DNA of 9,234 nucleotides from an uncultured Collinsella sp. (GTDB lineage Bacteria > Actinomycetota > Coriobacteriia > Coriobacteriales > Coriobacteriaceae), in NCBI GenBank assembly GCA_958419975.1, contig CATZIG010000065.1, positions 1-9,234 of the forward strand, given 5' to 3'. How positions within the stretch are numbered: the first letter of the stretch is position 1; each line of letters begins with the position of its first letter. The position numbers and the translations under genes are program-made. Of this stretch, positions 6,702-9,234 are shown piece by piece. Under the pieces are notes generated by a model, which saw only the letters and a list, made by a program, of their open reading frames with translations, searched no databases and was not told the DNA's origin.

Positions 6702-7435
6702 TACGCAAGCCCCAAGTGTGCTTTAACCTCGGCAGCGCGACGGCGGGACACGGGCACCGTCGAGCTCACGCGGTCGAGCCTGAGCTCCATCAACCCCGTG
6801 GAGCCAATCTCAACATTGTGCACGTCTTCCAAATTGACTAGGTAGCTGCGATGAACGCGAATAAAGCCCTCGGAGTCCAAGCGACGCTCGAGCGAAGAGA
6901 TCGACTCATTGATCAGGTACGTTCCCTCGGCGCAGATGGCGTTGCAAAAATCGGCGCGCGCCTCAAAGTAGCAGATGTCTGCGGCGGGAATGAACACCTT
7001 TTTGCCCCCGCGGTCCACCGTCAGACGCAAAGGCTGGCGCGGAGCATGGATAACACGACGGGCACCCAAGGCTGCCTCGATCTTGTCGAGTGCCTTTGAC
7101 AGGCGTGCGTCCTCGACCGGCTTGACGACATAGTCGACCGCATCGAGGTTATACGCATCGGCGGCAAACTCGGCAAACGCCGTCACAAACACAACCACCG
7201 GCGGCGTCTTTAGGTTCTGCAGCGTCTCGGCAAGCTCAATTCCCGAGCGACCGGGCATGGTAATGTCTAAAAACAGCACGTCGGGCTTGTTCGACAGAAT
7301 CGACTCCACGGCTTCGGTGACATTGCCTGCCTCGGCGATCTGACCCACACGCGTATCCTTTTCCAACAGATAGCGTAGCTCGGCCCTAATGGGAGGCTCG
7401 TCATCAACCACCAAGATGTTCCAGCCTTCGGACAT
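6701..7435 (-). CDS. LytTR-family response regulator (pair 2)
   Basis: A 244-residue response regulator. The receiver (about 5-122) shows D11-D12, phospho-acceptor D57 in LFLDITMPG, T85 and K105 in VVKPVED. The LytTR DNA-binding domain (about 138-242) contains FIRVHRSYLVN (191-201) and VPVSRRR (227-233). It shares the DAVDY-x2-KPVE block and the arginine motif with the other regulator at 815-1531, marking them as paralogues that may recognise similar DNA. GAGGGG lies about 8 bases upstream of the ATG. It follows its kinase after 38 bases and is surely co-transcribed with it. Targets are not known; candidates are its own operon, the phospholipase-like gene and the permease downstream, and the glycosyltransferase operon. 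Confidence 0.95.
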   Translation of the reverse strand: MSEGWNILVVDDEPPIRAELRYLLEKDTRVGQIAEAGNVTEAVESILSNKPDVLFLDITMPGRSGIELAETLQNLKTPPVVVFVTAFAEFAADAYNLDAVDYVVKPVEDARLSKALDKIEAALGARRVIHAPRQPLRLTVDRGGKKVFIPAADICYFEARADFCNAICAEGTYLINESISSLERRLDSEGFIRVHRSYLVNLEDVHNVEIGSTGLMELRLDRVSSTVPVSRRRAAEVKAHLGLA

Positions 7436-7473
7436 ATGTGCTTCCCCTCTTTTTCTCTCAATCCAACCGCGTG

Positions 7474-8859
7474 CTACGCCGTCAACGGCGCGGGCTCATG
7501 CGGCTCGCCGTTCAGCTCGACGATGACCTGCGTTCCCACGCCCTCCTGGGACTTCACGCGCATGCCGGAATCTTCTCCGTAAAAGAAATGGATGCGCTGA
7601 AGCACGTTGAAGAGCGCCAGGCCGCAACCTCGCTTGACGGAGCCGTCGGCGGTAATGCTCTCGGGCTTCTCTCGGCGATGTTGCTCAAACAGATGCGCGC
7701 AGACCTCTTCGCTCATACCGATGCCGTCGTCCTCGACGATGATCTCCAAACCGTCATCGGTCTCGAAAGCCCTAACGTGAATAGAAAGCGGCTCGGTCTC
7801 GCGCTGCGCGTGCTTGATGCAGTTTTCGAGCAACGGCTGCAAGATAAACGGCGGCACCATGCAATCGCGCACCTCAAAGTCGATATCGACCGAGACGCGC
7901 AGACGGCCATCGCCATAACGAGCCTGCATAAGATTGATATAGCGAGTGCCCTGTTCCACCTCGTGCTCGAGCGTTGTGAGGGTATCGGAATCAGAAAGCG
8001 TCTGACGGTAGTAATTGGAAAAGTCGATCAGCAGCGATCGCGCCTTGTCGGGCTCGGTTCGAACGAGCGACACGATCGTGCTAATGGTATTGAATAGAAA
8101 ATGAGGATCGACCTGCGATTGCAAGGCGCGCAGCTCCACGCGGGCCGTAAGCTCGTCCTGGCGCTCGAGCTCAAAGCTCGCAAGCTGCGTGGAAATGAGG
8201 TCGGCAAAGCCCGAGGCAAGCGCCGTCTGGCGCATATCGATGCTGCTCAGACGGGGATAATACAGCTCGAGCGTGCCCACGCAATGCCCGCGCACGGTAA
8301 GCGGTGCGACAATACCGGCGCGCAGGCGCGGAAAGTAGCCACCCGTCTCGGTCGAGGCATCGCGCGAGAACACGCTTTGCTCACCGCTGTTGATCACATT
8401 GAGCGTGGTCCGCAGCACCACCGGGGTGCCCGCGGGGCATTTTGCCGAGTCCTCGCCCCAGCTTGCCAACACCTGCTTGCCGTCGGTAAAGCAGATGGCA
8501 GAGGCGATAGTTTCGGACAGGATGATCTTAGAGGCGCCCAGGGCAGCTTCGGGCGTAAGGCCGCGCGACGTGTAGGCGAATATTTTTGAAGCGATAGCGA
8601 GCGTGCGGTCGGTTGCGCTCGATGTGAGGTCGTCGGGAACGACAAAGACGTACGAGAAGAAGAAGCACAGCATGACCAAGCCGGCAATGACGACAACGGC
8701 CGGAACGGGATTGGGATTATCGGTTAGATCCCAGATGAGCAGCAGGATAAGCAGCGGAACGACAATACCGAGCAAGATGGCTTGAACCACATGCTGAGCG
8801 GTACGAAAGACCTTGGTAGAGTTGTAGCTCTTGCCCAGAATCAGCCTATTGAGATCCAC
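7474..8859 (-). CDS. LytS-type sensor histidine kinase (pair 2)
   Basis: A 461-residue membrane kinase paralogous to the one at 1604-2947. Two hydrophobic helices (about 24-44 and 52-74) precede a GAF-like sensor (about 85-230) and the LytS core. The phospho-acceptor is H253 in DPHFLFN (251-257), where the usual first Asn is Asp. ATP-binding boxes are QPLLENCIKHA (341-351), DDGIGM (377-382, Asp replacing the common Asn) and GCGLALFNV (411-419). Around the histidine about 52 of 81 residues match the paralogue. The GTG at 8859 is chosen because AAGGAG stands exactly 6 bases upstream; the ATG at 8865 abuts that site and would be poorly placed, and ATGs at 8889 and 8928 lie in the preceding terminator region. 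It should phosphorylate the LytTR regulator encoded 38 bases downstream. Confidence 0.93.
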   Translation of the reverse strand: MDLNRLILGKSYNSTKVFRTAQHVVQAILLGIVVPLLILLLIWDLTDNPNPVPAVVVIAGLVMLCFFFSYVFVVPDDLTSSATDRTLAIASKIFAYTSRGLTPEAALGASKIILSETIASAICFTDGKQVLASWGEDSAKCPAGTPVVLRTTLNVINSGEQSVFSRDASTETGGYFPRLRAGIVAPLTVRGHCVGTLELYYPRLSSIDMRQTALASGFADLISTQLASFELERQDELTARVELRALQSQVDPHFLFNTISTIVSLVRTEPDKARSLLIDFSNYYRQTLSDSDTLTTLEHEVEQGTRYINLMQARYGDGRLRVSVDIDFEVRDCMVPPFILQPLLENCIKHAQRETEPLSIHVRAFETDDGLEIIVEDDGIGMSEEVCAHLFEQHRREKPESITADGSVKRGCGLALFNVLQRIHFFYGEDSGMRVKSQEGVGTQVIVELNGEPHEPAPLTA

Positions 8860-8865
8860 CGTCAT

Positions 8866-8871
8866 CTCCTT
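8866..8871 (-). promoter_or_regulatory. Shine-Dalgarno site that decides the kinase 2 start
   Basis: AAGGAG on the minus strand. Six bases separate it from the GTG at 8859, an ideal distance, and none from the ATG at 8865. This favours the GTG start. Confidence 0.6.
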
Positions 8872-8892
8872 CTTACTGACGCACCCCATAGC

Positions 8893-8919
8893 AATAAAGA
8901 GGGCCGCAAGCGACCCTCT
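8893..8919 (-). terminator. Terminator after the amidohydrolase gene
   Basis: AGAGGGTCG pairs with CGGCCCTCT (minus strand) at nine positions including one wobble, around the loop CTTG, followed by TTTATT. It lies about 60 bases after the amidohydrolase stop and ends 33 bases before the kinase GTG. As at 4153-4188, it leaves no room for a full promoter between hairpin and gene. Confidence 0.75.
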
Positions 8920-8921
8920 CC

Positions 8922-8936
8922 ATTGCATTATGCAAT
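8922..8936. promoter_or_regulatory. Perfect 15-bp palindrome upstream of kinase 2, possible operator
   Basis: ATTGCAT and ATGCAAT flank a single central base. On the minus strand the centre contains CATAAT, a fair -10 element, but TTGATG upstream is 20 bases away, so a classical promoter is not clear. The palindrome lies between the amidohydrolase stop and the terminator. Its half-site ATTGC/GCAAT recurs upstream of the glycosyltransferase operon. Confidence 0.4.
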
Positions 8937-8977
8937 CAAATACTGTGTTTTACATCAAGCCATCGATGAACGGTAGC

Positions 8978-9234
8978 TTAGGCGCTGTACTTGTTTGCCT
9001 CGCCGAAGGTGCCGCCCTCGACAATCCAGCCGTCCTTCATGATGACGTCCATGTTGTCGGTGTTGAGCACGTGGATGTCGGCGGCGACGTCACCGTTGAC
9101 GACCAGCAGGTCGGCGCACTTGCCGGCCTCGATGGAACCGGTCTCGTCCTCGATGTGGCACATCTTGGCACCGTTGAGAGTGGCACAGGTGATGGTCTCG
9201 ACCGGGGTGAAGCCGATCTTGTCGACGAACTCGT
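8978..9234 (-). CDS. Amidohydrolase (metal-dependent hydrolase), C-terminal part
   Basis: The last 84 residues of a gene that runs off the right edge. It shows the closing signature of imidazolonepropionase-like amidohydrolases: GFTPVETITCATLNGAK, then GSIEAGKCADLLVVNGD, ending in the beta-sandwich strand VIMKDGWIVEGG. In this superfamily the TIM barrel carries the metal site and is not in the window, so substrate (dipeptide, cyclic amide or other) cannot be assigned. The reading frame is open to position 9234. The family-typical order ATxNGA, GxIExGKxAD, DGxxV is intact, so this is a truncated view and not a damaged gene. It ends at TAA (8978-8980) and is followed by a terminator, so it is probably not in the kinase operon. 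Confidence 0.88.
   Translation of the reverse strand, partial: EFVDKIGFTPVETITCATLNGAKMCHIEDETGSIEAGKCADLLVVNGDVAADIHVLNTDNMDVIMKDGWIVEGGTFGEANKYSA

Noticed and set aside
8860..8928. Longer N terminus for kinase 2 from ATG 8928 or 8889
   Set aside because: Those codons lie in the palindrome and terminator region without ribosome sites; AAGGAG at 8866-8871 fits the GTG at 8859.
1..9234. CRISPR array, tRNA, rRNA, insertion sequence or prophage genes
   Set aside because: No regularly spaced repeats, no cloverleaf or conserved tRNA arms, no transposase or integrase motifs were seen on either strand.

Overview
The window is a GC-rich (about 60% by eye), densely coded stretch with every recognisable gene on the minus strand. 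Base composition, Shine-Dalgarno sites (GGAGG/AAGGA types), short gaps and the family mix (LytS/LytTR pairs, UMF1-type MFS, metal-dependent hydrolase) fit a gut Coriobacteriia such as Collinsella. That placement is an inference from style and was not tested by a search.

Layout in the direction of transcription (right to left). (1) 8978-9234: last 84 residues of an amidohydrolase, closed by an intrinsic terminator at 8893-8919. (2) 8859-6701: a LytS-type membrane sensor kinase followed by its LytTR response regulator. (3) 6608-5664: a zinc-dependent phospholipase C family protein. (4) 5562-4303: a UMF1/Atg22-like MFS permease. No strong terminator is visible between 8859 and 4303, so read-through along this series is possible. 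(5) A control region at 4131-4302 holding nested ATTGC/GCAAT inverted repeats, a TATGAT element and a very strong terminator hairpin that ends only about 20 bases before the next start codon. (6) 4131-815: a family 2 glycosyltransferase whose stop overlaps the start of a second LytS-type kinase, followed by a second LytTR regulator and a strong terminator at 757-808. (7) 717-250: a small YfcE-type metallophosphoesterase with its own terminator. (8) 1-249: intergenic DNA with two GC-rich hairpins and no convincing gene.

The centre of interest is two paralogous LytS/LytTR systems within 8 kb. Their kinases share a layout of two membrane helices, a GAF-like sensor and a HisKA_7TM/His_kinase-type core, with about 64% identity by eye across an 81-residue stretch around the phospho-acceptor histidine. 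One pair is translationally coupled to a cytoplasmic glycosyltransferase, which suggests the pair regulates, or is regulated together with, surface glycan or envelope synthesis. The other lies upstream of a phospholipase-like protein and a permease. Both operons carry ATTGC/GCAAT inverted repeats upstream and an intrinsic terminator within the 5' leader. A shared operator and leader attenuation are therefore testable ideas, not demonstrated facts.
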